Below, piece after piece: positions 17,141 through 26,257 of a stretch of 64,000 bases of DNA. Position 1 is the stretch's first letter; every line of letters starts with the position of its first letter. Source of the stretch: Gammaproteobacteria bacterium (lineage in GTDB: Bacteria; Pseudomonadota; Gammaproteobacteria; Competibacterales; Competibacteraceae); assembly GCA_024234995.1 (NCBI GenBank), contig JACKNF010000005.1:62001-126000 (forward strand). The letters are read 5' to 3'. The position numbers and the translations under genes were made by a program. A model generated the notes under the pieces. That model saw only the letters and a list, made by a program, of their open reading frames with translations, was not told the DNA's origin and did no database searches.

Positions 17141-18244
17141 CTACTGGCCCGCGCGCAGCATGGTTTGCATAAAATTGGCCAGCGTCCCTTCCGGTAAACC
17201 GGACCAGATGTCGGACACTCTCTGGAAAGCGCGCATCGAATCGAAGATCTTCTTGAAATCGGGATTCTTCGCTGATTCCTCAGCAAAGATTTTCTGAGCG
17301 GTTTCATACGCTGCCTTCAACACATCGTCTGGGTAGCGCCGTAACTGCGTACCATTCTGTACCAAGCGCTGAATGGCCAATGGATTCTTAGCGTCGTAGG
17401 CGGCCAGCATACCGACGTTAGCCTCAGCCGCTGCTGCCTCAAACGCCGCTTGATACGGTTTGGGCAGTTTTTCCCACTGCTCTTTGTTCACGTAGAACGA
17501 CAGTACTGGACCGGGTTCCCACCAGCCAGGGTAATAGTAGAACTTGGCGACCTTATAGAAACCAAGCTTTTCATCATCATAAGGACCGACCCACTCAGCA
17601 GCGTCAATCGCTCCACGCTCAAGCGCCGGATAAATTTCGCCGCCAGGCAGTGACTGCGGTACCGCTCCCAACGCTGAAAACACCTCCGCACCGAAGCCTG
17701 GAATCCGGATCTTCAAGCCCTTGAGATCTTCCAGCGACTTGACTTCTTTACGGAACCATCCACCCATTTGCGTGCCGGTATCTCCGCCAGGGAAGTTGAT
17801 CAAATTGTATTTGGCGAAAAACTCACGCAGCAATGGCCCTCCTTCACCATGATAAAACCAGGCAAACATTTGCCGCGCGGTCAAGCCGAAGGGCACGGAG
17901 CAATCAAGCGAGAATGCCTTGTTCTTGCCATGATAGTAGTACGATGCGGTATGGCACACTTCGACCGTGTTTTGCTGAACCGCGTCCAGCACCCCAAACG
18001 GCGGCACGATCTCGCCGCCAGCAAATACACGGATTTCAAACTTGCCTCCGGTCATGTCTGCGATTCGCTTGGACAGCACTTCACCGGCTCCGTAAATGGT
18101 GTCCAGGCTCTTGGGAAAGCTCGATGCCATCCGCCATTTAATGGCTGGTAAAGATTCGGATTGCGCGATAGCGGGAGCAGCAGCTGCGGTAGCAGCAGTC
18201 GCCAAGCCTAATCCAGCTTTCCTAATAAAATCACGACGTTGCAT
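17141..18244 (-). CDS. dctP: TRAP transporter periplasmic substrate-binding protein (DctP type)
   Basis: A 367-residue solute receptor. The N-terminus has a twin-arginine signal (MQRRDFIRKAGLGLATAA, cleavage near PAIAQS), so it is exported folded. The mature part matches the branch of DctP proteins that includes the alpha-keto-acid receptor TakP: IKWRMASSFPKSLDTIYGAG, VEVCHTASYYYHGK, LKGLKIRIPGFGAEVFSALGA, LPGGEIYPALERGAIDAAEWVGP and FYYYPGWWEPGP. The conserved Arg in KIRIPG normally pairs with the substrate carboxylate. Strong GAGGAG before the ATG. It is encoded convergently to dctQM rather than in the same operon, so it has its own promoter. A 2-oxo acid or similar carboxylate substrate is inferred. 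Confidence 0.93.
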   Translation of the reverse strand: MQRRDFIRKAGLGLATAATAAAAPAIAQSESLPAIKWRMASSFPKSLDTIYGAGEVLSKRIADMTGGKFEIRVFAGGEIVPPFGVLDAVQQNTVEVCHTASYYYHGKNKAFSLDCSVPFGLTARQMFAWFYHGEGGPLLREFFAKYNLINFPGGDTGTQMGGWFRKEVKSLEDLKGLKIRIPGFGAEVFSALGAVPQSLPGGEIYPALERGAIDAAEWVGPYDDEKLGFYKVAKFYYYPGWWEPGPVLSFYVNKEQWEKLPKPYQAAFEAAAAEANVGMLAAYDAKNPLAIQRLVQNGTQLRRYPDDVLKAAYETAQKIFAEESAKNPDFKKIFDSMRAFQRVSDIWSGLPEGTLANFMQTMLRAGQ

Positions 18245-18553
18245 GTTCTCCTCCTCAGCGGATCGATAAATTATGGTAAGTTTACTGCTGCAGAAAATTG
18301 CAATGTATTATCTAATAACTTTATCAGAGCTTTGCTTGATTGCACTGGACAAACCGACGAAAGACATGAAATGGATATCCAGCCTATTTAAGCTATTTGG
18401 AGACTGACAACACCTCCGGTTGCAACCCTTCCCAGCCTGCGCTACCGTTCCAGCCTGGCTGGATTCAGGCACCATTTAACATGCCATCGCCAGCATTGAT
18501 TGAACTGCCGCTTACTCTCCCGATCCCAAACCACGATCCCGCCGGAGCTTGTT
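18245..18553. other. Divergent intergenic region between dctP and the phosphatase-fold gene
   Basis: No gene seen. The first 170 bases are AT-rich and must hold the dctP promoter; the plus-strand promoter of the seven-gene run beginning at 18554 should also lie here. I see no repeated operator or terminator. Confidence 0.5.
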
Positions 18554-20155
18554 GTGACCCGAACCCTGTTTCTCGGCCTGGATGGCGCCACCTTTCACAT
18601 TCTCGATAACCTGACTCGCGACCAGCCCGGCCAGGGGATCGTTATGCCATTTCTAGCGCAATTCATGGTGCAAGGTTTTCGCGCACCGTTACGCTCGACG
18701 CCACATCCGCTCACGCCGCCCGCCTGGACCACGCTAGTGACCGGCCGCAACCCTGGCGAACATGGGATCTACGATTTCATGCGAGCCGATGACCGCCAGC
18801 ATGAGATATTTTTCACCCTTTACGACTTCCGCGATATCCGCTGTGAAACAATCTGGAGCATCGCGGGCCGTCAAGATCGGGCCGTCGTCTCACTTAATTT
18901 CCCGATGATGGCACCGCCACCCAAGCTCAATGGCAGCTTGATTCCTGGCTTCACACCGTGGAAGCACCTGCGCCGCAACATGACCCCGGATACGCTCTAC
19001 GAACGGTTGCAAGCGATTTCCGGTTTTCATCCCAAAGAACTGGCCTGGGATTTCGAGCGGGAGAACCAGATCGGCGAGGACATGGACAGCGACTATCTGG
19101 CGGCCTGGATCGGCTACCACTTGCCGCGTGAAGAACTCTGGTTTCAGGTGGCGCGTAAGCTGTTAGTCGAAGATCAGCCGGCGCTGATGGCGGTAATGTT
19201 TGACGGCACGGATAAAATTCAGCATCAGGCCTGGGCGTATCTCGATCCCGAACTGCACCCTGCCGACCCGGATGTCGGCTGGCTGCGCCTGCACGAGCTT
19301 TGTCTCGACTACTTCCGTAAGCTGGACGGTTATTTGGCTGAGCTAGTGCGGCTGGCCGGTCCAGAGGCGCAAATATTCATGGCCTCGGATCACGGCTTCA
19401 CAGCCTCCAACCGTGTCGTGCGTATCAACCGTTATTTGGCGGATCTCGGTTACCTGACCTATCACGAGATTGCTGACAACGACGCCGCCCGTCGCCGGGC
19501 ATCCAGCCCATTTGCCTACCTGGACTGGGAAAAAACCGTAGCCTACTGCCCGACGCCATCCAGCAACGCCATTTTCATCCGTGTCGCCCAGGAGCCCAGC
19601 CAGCCTGGAATCGCCCCTGCTGACTATCTAGGATTCCGCGCTCGATTGATTGAACAGCTTTACGCGCTGCAAGACCCGGTGACCGGCGAACCGGTCATCC
19701 GCGACATTCTGACCCGGGAAGCAGCCTTCCCCGGTCAAGCCAGCGCCAACGCCCCAGATTTAACCTTGGTTCTCGCCGACTACGGTTTTGTCTCGATCCG
19801 CAACCTGGAGCCGGTCATCATCACCCGTCCGATACCTGTTGGCACCCACCATCCGGACGGTATCATGCTGGCTGGCGGCGCCGGCATCCAGCCAGGCTGG
19901 CAAACGGAACCCATTCCCATTGCTAGCGTAGCCGCCACCCTGCTGCACAGTCTGGATCTGCCGATTCCTGCCGATTTCGACGGCCACGTCATGACGGAGG
20001 CCTTCACTGCTGAATTTTTACGTGACCGGCCAGTGCGTTACGGGCCGACGACCCGCCCTGTCAAGGATGGCGAGGTACAGGAGGAAGCGATTCCCGCCGA
20101 GGATCGCGACAAGATCCTGGCGCAACTCGCTATGCTCGGTTATCTGGAGGAATAA
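18554..20155 (+). CDS. Alkaline-phosphatase-superfamily hydrolase (type I phosphodiesterase/nucleotide pyrophosphatase-like)
   Basis: A 533-residue protein starting at a GTG six bases after GGAG; an upstream in-frame TTG at 18500 has no ribosome site. The fold is shown by the ordered metal-binding set: LGLDGATF with Asp10, the nucleophile region LTPPAWTTLVTGRNPGEHG (Thr54 likely nucleophile), MFDGTDKIQHQAW with Asp and His, ASDHGF, and GTHHPDGIM with His. These ligands suit two zinc ions. The family splits phosphodiesters, phosphomonoesters or sulfate esters, and the sequence does not decide which. No signal peptide, so cytoplasmic. It heads a tight plus-strand run and overlaps the next gene by one base. 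A sulfotransferase three genes on makes sulfate or phosphate ester chemistry on a small metabolite or glycan plausible (inference). Confidence 0.9.
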   Translation: MTRTLFLGLDGATFHILDNLTRDQPGQGIVMPFLAQFMVQGFRAPLRSTPHPLTPPAWTTLVTGRNPGEHGIYDFMRADDRQHEIFFTLYDFRDIRCETIWSIAGRQDRAVVSLNFPMMAPPPKLNGSLIPGFTPWKHLRRNMTPDTLYERLQAISGFHPKELAWDFERENQIGEDMDSDYLAAWIGYHLPREELWFQVARKLLVEDQPALMAVMFDGTDKIQHQAWAYLDPELHPADPDVGWLRLHELCLDYFRKLDGYLAELVRLAGPEAQIFMASDHGFTASNRVVRINRYLADLGYLTYHEIADNDAARRRASSPFAYLDWEKTVAYCPTPSSNAIFIRVAQEPSQPGIAPADYLGFRARLIEQLYALQDPVTGEPVIRDILTREAAFPGQASANAPDLTLVLADYGFVSIRNLEPVIITRPIPVGTHHPDGIMLAGGAGIQPGWQTEPIPIASVAATLLHSLDLPIPADFDGHVMTEAFTAEFLRDRPVRYGPTTRPVKDGEVQEEAIPAEDRDKILAQLAMLGYLEE

Positions 20156-21120
20156 TGCCGATTGCCTCATTGGCTACCGTCAATCTCAACTACTTGCAAT
20201 TTCCTGCTAAAACCGAGGTGCCATTATGCGGCGACTTGGTGCTGGTTCACGGATTGGCAGCCAGTTTAGGATTCTGGCATCTGAGCATCGTCCGTTCACT
20301 ATCCGTACTCTGCCGGTTGATCGCCTACGATTTGCGCGGGCATGGCCGCAGCGAAATAACGCCTGCCGGCTACTCCATTCCCCAAATGACCGACGACCTC
20401 GCTGCGCTGCTCGACCATCTTGGCCTGGAGCGCGTTCATTTGCTCGGGCACAGTTTTGGCGGCGCGATAGCCTTGCGGTTTGCCAGCCGTTATCCGGAGC
20501 GGGTCCACAGCCTGATTCTGGCGGACGTGCGCCTGCGCGCCTTGCAGCCTTATCACCGGCTCCGCGACTGGATCGACTGGCCACTCTGGCGTCCCATACT
20601 GCAACAGGCCGGTATCGAACTGAATGACACGCAACCGGAAGGCGGCTACGAATTACTGACTGCTATCGCTCGGGCGCACTCACCCGAAACCAATACCTTA
20701 CTGCCGCTGTTTCAGACCCCTGCTGGCAGCGTCCGCCGGAATGGCGCAGCCCATCGCTGGCTGCAATTGCAGGAAACGACCTCCATCCGGCGCGATTTAC
20801 GGGTATCCGATGGCTTGTCTCCCGCAGTGCTGCGCGCTATTCGCTCGCCGGTGCTCGGCCTTTACGGCGAACGTTCACCGGTCATGCCCACTGCCCGCGC
20901 CTTGTACCGTTTGTGTCCGCATTACGAATTGCACCGGGTGCGCCATGCCGGACATTTCTTCCCGTTGACCCGGCCACGGCGATTGGTGAACACTGCCCTG
21001 CGCTTTTTGGCTACCCAAAGCGGAGTTCCCGCCCATCTTGAACATCTCTTTCATGACACCGATCACGAGCATGAGCACGAATACGAGCAAGAACCGGCCT
21101 CACTCTTCACGACCTTTTGA
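20155..21120 (+). CDS. Alpha/beta hydrolase
   Basis: A 321-residue alpha/beta-hydrolase-fold enzyme. LVHGLAASLGFW (about 30-41) is the oxyanion-hole segment, YDLRGHGRS (58-66) the usual second block, and LLGHSFGGA holds the nucleophile Ser100. His in VRHAGHFFPL (about 265-275) is the likely triad histidine, with the acid in or near LGLYGERSPVMP. The C-terminus ends in an unusual His/Glu-rich run (DHEHEHEYEQ), perhaps metal-binding or only low complexity. Starts within the stop codon of the preceding gene (TAATG) and its end overlaps the next gene by about 50 bases, so the three are surely co-transcribed. Substrate unknown; esterase, thioesterase and haloperoxidase-like members share this pattern. 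Confidence 0.88.
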   Translation: MPIASLATVNLNYLQFPAKTEVPLCGDLVLVHGLAASLGFWHLSIVRSLSVLCRLIAYDLRGHGRSEITPAGYSIPQMTDDLAALLDHLGLERVHLLGHSFGGAIALRFASRYPERVHSLILADVRLRALQPYHRLRDWIDWPLWRPILQQAGIELNDTQPEGGYELLTAIARAHSPETNTLLPLFQTPAGSVRRNGAAHRWLQLQETTSIRRDLRVSDGLSPAVLRAIRSPVLGLYGERSPVMPTARALYRLCPHYELHRVRHAGHFFPLTRPRRLVNTALRFLATQSGVPAHLEHLFHDTDHEHEHEYEQEPASLFTTF

Positions 21121-22567
21121 GCCAGGTCCACCGCCTGGTCTATCCAGTGAGCATTTCCGCCGGATCGCCGCTCGCGGCTTTGGCGACCCCTATAACGCCT
21201 ACCCGCACTCGATGATCGCCTACAAGGGCTATATCTACGTCGGCACCACGCGCGCCAACCTGTGCATGCTCAAGGTCTCCAAAATCCCGTCCCGGTTTGC
21301 CTTCTGGCCGGTGGAATGTCCTGATAACCTTTATGATCTGGATATGCGCGCCCAGATCTGGCGCTACGATCCGGTCACCAGTGAATGGCGGGAAGTTTAT
21401 CGTTCTCCCTGGATCAGCGGCACCGGGGGTAACACCATACCGCGCGACATGGGCTATCGCGGCATGGCCGTATTCCAAGGTGAATCAGATCCTGAACCTG
21501 CATTGTATGTGTCCACTTACGCCTCTGCGGAAGGCCCAGGCGCTTATATCCTGCGCAGCGTCGACGGTGAATATTTTGCACCGGTGTCCAAGCCAGGTCT
21601 GCTGGAGTTGCCGACCACCACCATTCGTACTTTGACACCGTTCAAGGACAGGCTATTCACCTCGCCAACCGGGCAAGCCGGCGGTAGTCCCAATGCAGCG
21701 AACATCGCGGTAATTTATGAGAGCCGTGATCCGATCCAAGGCGGCTGGGTCCCCGTCAATACGCCTGGATTTGACGATCCGGATAACGTCAGTATTTTTG
21801 AAATGACTGATTTTGGTGATCATCTCTACGCCGGTACCATTAACTTCAAGCATGGATTTCAAGTGTGGCGAACCTTGGCTGAAGGCGCCCCCCCCTACCG
21901 CTGGGAGTGCGTTATCACAGACGGCGCCGGGCGTGGACCACTGAACCAGGGCGTCGTCAGCTTCGCCAAGTTTAAAGACATGCTGTACATCGGCGGGGGT
22001 ATCCAGAACGGCGGCATCGACAGTGTCCACAAGGTGGGTCCCGCCGCACCGGAATTGATCCGGCTCCATCCTGATGGTGACTGGGATTTGATCGTGGGCA
22101 GTCCACGCAAGGTACTCGATCGTTTGAAATTGCCGCTTTCCGGTTTCCGGCCCGGTTTTAATAACTTGTTCAATGGCTATTTCTGGCGGATGACCGCGCA
22201 TGATGGCTGGTTGTATCTAGGAACGCTGGACTGGAGCCGGATGCTGTCCTACGCTGACCAGGAGCGCTGGCCTGCCTGGTTCCGGCGCACGGTCGACCGG
22301 ATCGGCCTGGAAAAAATTATTGCACAGCAAGCCGGTTTTGATCTTTACCGCAGTGCCGATGGTGAAAACTGGCTGCCCGTCACAACGAACGGTTTTGGCA
22401 ATCCCTACAACTATGGCTTGCGTGGGCTGGTCTCAACCAGCCACGGGTTATTTGTCGGCGCAGTCAACCCATTTGGACCCCGGGTCGCCTGTTGCGAAAA
22501 AGAGCAATGGCGCTATCAGGATAATCCGGATGGCGGTCTGGAAATCTGGCTGGGTTGTCAACCATAG
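21071..22567 (+). CDS. Propeller-like protein of unknown function
   Basis: About 498 residues, not recognised as a named family. It contains repeated short beta motifs of the type found in blades of beta-propellers: MIAYKGYIYVGTT, LFTSPTGQAGG, MTDFGDHLYAGTINF, FAKFKDMLYIGGG, MTAHDGWLYLGTLDWSR and STSHGLFVGAVNPFG, each an aromatic-glycine edge strand about 60-80 residues from the next, which suggests six or so blades. No signal peptide is evident after the Ser/Pro-rich N-terminus. The start is uncertain: ATGs at 21053 and 21071 and a TTG at 21038 are in frame, all inside the end of the hydrolase gene. It ends seven bases before the sulfotransferase start. An enzyme of the sialidase/kelch type or a binding scaffold are both possible. 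Confidence 0.8.
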   Translation: MSTNTSKNRPHSSRPFEPGPPPGLSSEHFRRIAARGFGDPYNAYPHSMIAYKGYIYVGTTRANLCMLKVSKIPSRFAFWPVECPDNLYDLDMRAQIWRYDPVTSEWREVYRSPWISGTGGNTIPRDMGYRGMAVFQGESDPEPALYVSTYASAEGPGAYILRSVDGEYFAPVSKPGLLELPTTTIRTLTPFKDRLFTSPTGQAGGSPNAANIAVIYESRDPIQGGWVPVNTPGFDDPDNVSIFEMTDFGDHLYAGTINFKHGFQVWRTLAEGAPPYRWECVITDGAGRGPLNQGVVSFAKFKDMLYIGGGIQNGGIDSVHKVGPAAPELIRLHPDGDWDLIVGSPRKVLDRLKLPLSGFRPGFNNLFNGYFWRMTAHDGWLYLGTLDWSRMLSYADQERWPAWFRRTVDRIGLEKIIAQQAGFDLYRSADGENWLPVTTNGFGNPYNYGLRGLVSTSHGLFVGAVNPFGPRVACCEKEQWRYQDNPDGGLEIWLGCQP

Positions 22568-22574
22568 GCTGATC

Positions 22575-23465
22575 ATGCAAGCACCGCTGTTTGTCCTGAC
22601 CTGTATGCGTTCCTACTCTTCGCTGGTCAGCGCCATGCTGGGCCAGCATCCCGGTATGTATGGTTTGCCAGAATTAAATCTGTTTATGGCTGACACATTG
22701 GCTGGTGTCATGCGCAAATTGCAAATCGTCCGCCCGCAGAGTTTGCATGGGCTATCGCGTGCAGTGGCGCAGACTGAATATCAAACCCAAACAGTGGAAA
22801 CGATTGAAAAGGCAAATGTTTGGCTGCAACAACATGCCAATTGGAATGCCCGCCAATTTTTGAATCATGTGAACGAACGAACTGGATCGCGTATTTTGAT
22901 CGATAAAAGCCCGAGTACTGGCTTGAATCCAGTCAATCTGCAACGGCTGCATCGTTACTTCCCAAATGCGCGCATCTTGCATTTGGTGCGCCATCCACGG
23001 GCAACTTGCAACTCTATTCATCAACTGCAGCAAAAAACCGCCCCTACGCCTGAAAATTCTCAAGCAAAAAATCTGTCTCCAGAACAATTATGGTTGCAGA
23101 TCAACGGCAATATTTTGAATTTCACTGAACGGCTTCCCTTGGGTCAAAGTATGCGGGTTCAGGGCGAACAATTACTGGCGGAACCGGAACGGTATCTGGC
23201 ACAAATTACTGAGTGGTTAGGTCTAAGCCGCTATGCTCATAGTGCTATCGAAGCCATGCTGCATCCTGAAAATTCGCCCTATGCGTGTATTGGCCCATCG
23301 AATGCGCGGTTTGGTAATGACCCTAATTTCTTACGCAATCCCCGCTATGTTAAAAGACACATCCCGCCGCAACGGCTGGAAGGGCCTTTAGAATGGCAAA
23401 GTAACAATGCGCAAGGTTTTTCTATCGATACTTTGGCAATGGCTCGCCGCTTTGGTTACGGTTGA
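22575..23465 (+). CDS. Sulfotransferase family protein
   Basis: A 296-residue protein of the PAPS-dependent sulfotransferase type. The N-terminal FVLTCMRSYSSLVSAMLGQHP occupies the place of the 5'-phosphosulfate loop (usually PRSGTSLL), here with Met-Arg-Ser. The 3'-phosphate motif is ARILHLVRHPRATCNSI with the expected Arg and Ser. VQGEQLLAEPERYLAQITEWLGL is the usual C-terminal block of bacterial members. Start at 22575, seven bases after the preceding stop, preceded by TAGG. The next gene's first possible start overlaps its stop. The acceptor is unknown. In this context it is the member that makes sulfate transfer the likeliest chemistry of the run. Confidence 0.88.
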   Translation: MQAPLFVLTCMRSYSSLVSAMLGQHPGMYGLPELNLFMADTLAGVMRKLQIVRPQSLHGLSRAVAQTEYQTQTVETIEKANVWLQQHANWNARQFLNHVNERTGSRILIDKSPSTGLNPVNLQRLHRYFPNARILHLVRHPRATCNSIHQLQQKTAPTPENSQAKNLSPEQLWLQINGNILNFTERLPLGQSMRVQGEQLLAEPERYLAQITEWLGLSRYAHSAIEAMLHPENSPYACIGPSNARFGNDPNFLRNPRYVKRHIPPQRLEGPLEWQSNNAQGFSIDTLAMARRFGYG

Positions 23466-23518
23466 TCACCAACCAGCAAAACCACCTCTCTAACACTGAC
23501 CTACAGGAAAAGACTGTC

Positions 23519-24877
23519 ATGTGCCTGCTGATCAATTATCGCGTATGGTCCAGTAGCTTGCTGGCGGTTTGTCTGATTTCCGGTCTGAATGGTTGCAATG
23601 ATGATGATCTACAACAGCAAAATTCATTGATCAGCCCAGTAATACAACAGCGTTTCAACCAGTTCGATAGTAATCATGATGGGAAGATTACTATTGATGA
23701 ATTGAACCGGCCCACCCTGTTTTACAGGGTAGATCGCAACAATGATGGGTCTATCACTCTGCAGGAGGCACGTGATTATCTCGATCAGCGACAGGCAGCA
23801 CGACGTAGACCAAGCGCTTCAACCTCGTCGGACATGGGCATGTCCGTTGCCAGCCCCCCGGTCAGTGATTCGGATACCGCACTTGCTTGGGCATCGTATC
23901 CGGCACCTCGCTATCAGCCTCTGGTTTCTGACCAGCGGCCTTTGCCGGATACCCGTAACGGGAGGATGTCTGAAACCATAAGCTATGATGCTGCGCCCAG
24001 GCCGGTGCCGGCCCGACGGCTACGCTTGGCGCGTGCTGACGCTGATGCTGATCAAGATGCGCCCGCTGGCAATACACCAATTGACACCGGCAACACGGGT
24101 GGAGTCCGGAAGTTTCTGAACCTGCCCTATGCAACCATTCCCGGGGTTAATCCTAACCTGCTAAGTCTAGACGTGTACGCCCCTGCTACAGGTCAAAATC
24201 ATCCTGTGATCGTCATGGTGCATGGGGGTGGCTGGCAGCGCGGGGACAAGGCAAATACCAATATCGCCACCAATAAATACCGTCATTTCACGCAGGCTGG
24301 CTATGTGTTTGTCAGCATCAACTACCGTTTATCGCCAGCGGTTAAACACCCGGCTCATGTGCAGGATGTCGCTAAAGCCCTAGCGTGGGTTGCTAAAAAT
24401 ATCAACCGCTATAGCGGTAATCCTGCTCGTATCTATCTTATGGGACACTCAGCCGGTGCTCACTTAGCAGCACTGGTAGCCACGGATCAGCGCTATCTGG
24501 AAGCTGCCGGTGAAAACCTGCAATTACTCAAAGGAGTCATCCTTTTAGACGGCGCTGGCTATGACATTCCTAGGCTCATGCAAGAACATAATCAACCAGA
24601 TTTTTATGTTGATGCTTTCGGTAATGATGCGCGTATTTGGAAGGATGCTTCTCCAGTGACACATATAACTTCTGGTAAAAGCATTCCACCCTTTCTCATC
24701 TTTTACACCCCACGCACCCGTTCACAAATGCTCACTGAGAGCTTACATCAATCCTTGAGGAGCGCTGGCATACCTACCCGCATAAAAATGGTCAATAAAA
24801 GTCATGCGCAAATTAATCGTGAAGTTGGTCAATCTGGCGATGATGTTACGCAAAGCATCATGGAATTCTTAAAATGA
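23519..24877 (+). CDS. EF-hand lipoprotein with C-terminal esterase domain
   Basis: A 452-residue fusion. A signal peptide ends in LNGC, so it is probably a lipoprotein anchored by that cysteine. Then follow two EF-hand calcium loops, FDSNHDGKITIDEL and VDRNNDGSITLQEA, each with Asp/Asn at positions 1, 3 and 5, Gly6 and Glu12. A low-complexity linker of about 100 residues (Ala, Pro, Asp, Arg) leads to an alpha/beta-hydrolase domain of the esterase/lipase (HSL-like, BD-FAE) type: VMVHGGGWQRGD, INYRLSP, LMGHSAGAHLAAL with the nucleophile serine, and a His near KSHAQINR. Start taken at the ATG at 23519; a TTG at 23462 overlapping the sulfotransferase stop is possible. Its end overlaps the next gene by four bases. 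The calcium domain plus esterase suggests a cell-surface enzyme. Confidence 0.87.
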   Translation: MCLLINYRVWSSSLLAVCLISGLNGCNDDDLQQQNSLISPVIQQRFNQFDSNHDGKITIDELNRPTLFYRVDRNNDGSITLQEARDYLDQRQAARRRPSASTSSDMGMSVASPPVSDSDTALAWASYPAPRYQPLVSDQRPLPDTRNGRMSETISYDAAPRPVPARRLRLARADADADQDAPAGNTPIDTGNTGGVRKFLNLPYATIPGVNPNLLSLDVYAPATGQNHPVIVMVHGGGWQRGDKANTNIATNKYRHFTQAGYVFVSINYRLSPAVKHPAHVQDVAKALAWVAKNINRYSGNPARIYLMGHSAGAHLAALVATDQRYLEAAGENLQLLKGVILLDGAGYDIPRLMQEHNQPDFYVDAFGNDARIWKDASPVTHITSGKSIPPFLIFYTPRTRSQMLTESLHQSLRSAGIPTRIKMVNKSHAQINREVGQSGDDVTQSIMEFLK

Positions 24878-26136
24878 AAATTGGCGTGGCAGGCCTGCTG
24901 ATTGCAATTATCTGTCTTTCTCCTCTGACGATTGAGCCTGCCACCGCAAATTCTGAGTGTTCAACCGATCAGCAATTTTACGGTTCACTTACTAACCTCA
25001 AAGGTAAAAGAGAAGGAATTATATCTAATCGTCATCAGGAACATTTTTGGATAACCGCTGATGGCGTTTTTCATGCGCTCATTAATAACGGAAAAAAGCA
25101 AAATGCCCTGCAACTTTTTTCCAGCATTAATGGCATTGATTGGTTCCTGCAAATCACTTTCAGCAACACGAATCACCGGAGCCATCCCGATGGCTTTCTT
25201 AAAGATGATATCCTTTGGATCGTCTACCCTTCATCAGATGATGAGATTTTTCTTTATAAACTATCATACGCTTTCCAAACTAAATCCTGGTGGGCAAAAA
25301 CTAATACCATCAAAGTTTATCAACAAGCTGGTTATGTTCCTGACAGACCTACTCTCGCTGTGGATCGATGGGATCAAATCTGGGTTGCCTTCTCTGAATT
25401 AGATCAGAAAACTAACCAAACTTTAATCAAAGTAATTAAATTAGACGGTAATATGGGAGGCTTAAATTGTTGTGAGGCTGTGCCAGCCACTTTTTCTATA
25501 TCTACCAGTTCAATAAAAAGCGCCAGGATCTTAGCACTTGAAGATAAAATCGTTTTGATTTACACGGATAAAATCAACGATGGGAAAAAAAATGAAGATT
25601 ATGGCTATAGCCTAAATTGGGCATATATGCCATTACCTTATCTTAGCAATTCTGAATGGATAACTGGTGGGGAACTGCTTCAGTACAAGTCTGATGAAAA
25701 CGATCCGCATGGTACACACTTTAATGTAGCCAAGGATTCTTTTGATAATATCCATATTGTTACTCGTGCTGAAAAAAGAATTATTTATTTATCCATTAAA
25801 AATGGCAACTCTATACAAATTGATCAGGCACGTTCAATAACTACCGAATCCAGTCCTCCTTATATGCAAATCTCTATTTCAGAAAATAACGAAATTTATG
25901 TTATCTATCCAGTCAGATGTATGCGCCATGAAAAATTAAATTTTAATGTTAAGATACTGAAAAGCTATGATCTTGGTGAAACATTCCAAGAAACCGCCAT
26001 ACTGGAGTTAGATCATAAAAATCATCCAGGAAATCCTCGTCTTGAAGCTCCAGAAAATTTCAAGAAAACCCTGCCCATTCTTTGGCAAATCAGAAAGAAA
26101 AATAGAAAATATGAAATGCTTTTTTTTGATATTTAA
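24874..26136 (+). CDS. Secreted propeller-like protein, AT-rich
   Basis: A 420-residue protein not assigned to a named family. A clear signal peptide (MKIGVAGLLIAIICLSPL, cleavage near PATANS) shows export. The mature part is rich in beta strands with spaced Trp/Tyr edges (QEHFWITADGVFHALI, DDILWIVYPSSDDEIFLYKL, DQIWVAFSEL, FDNIHIVTRA, NNEIYVIYP), and DLGETFQETA resembles an Asp-box of sialidase-type propellers. Its base composition and codon use are far more AT-rich than the housekeeping genes here, including many AAA, AAT and ATT codons, which suggests recent transfer. It begins in the stop codon of the esterase gene (ATGA), so it belongs to the same transcript. Function unknown. Confidence 0.8.
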   Translation: MKIGVAGLLIAIICLSPLTIEPATANSECSTDQQFYGSLTNLKGKREGIISNRHQEHFWITADGVFHALINNGKKQNALQLFSSINGIDWFLQITFSNTNHRSHPDGFLKDDILWIVYPSSDDEIFLYKLSYAFQTKSWWAKTNTIKVYQQAGYVPDRPTLAVDRWDQIWVAFSELDQKTNQTLIKVIKLDGNMGGLNCCEAVPATFSISTSSIKSARILALEDKIVLIYTDKINDGKKNEDYGYSLNWAYMPLPYLSNSEWITGGELLQYKSDENDPHGTHFNVAKDSFDNIHIVTRAEKRIIYLSIKNGNSIQIDQARSITTESSPPYMQISISENNEIYVIYPVRCMRHEKLNFNVKILKSYDLGETFQETAILELDHKNHPGNPRLEAPENFKKTLPILWQIRKKNRKYEMLFFDI

Positions 26137-26257
26137 CTTTATAAAATAATTCCATAATTCAAATTTTATTAGGAATCTACGGTTCAAGATTAACTCGATA
26201 AGACTCGAAGAATACCTTGTAAATAATGAGTCGGAATAGTTTAGGAGAAAGCTTTAA

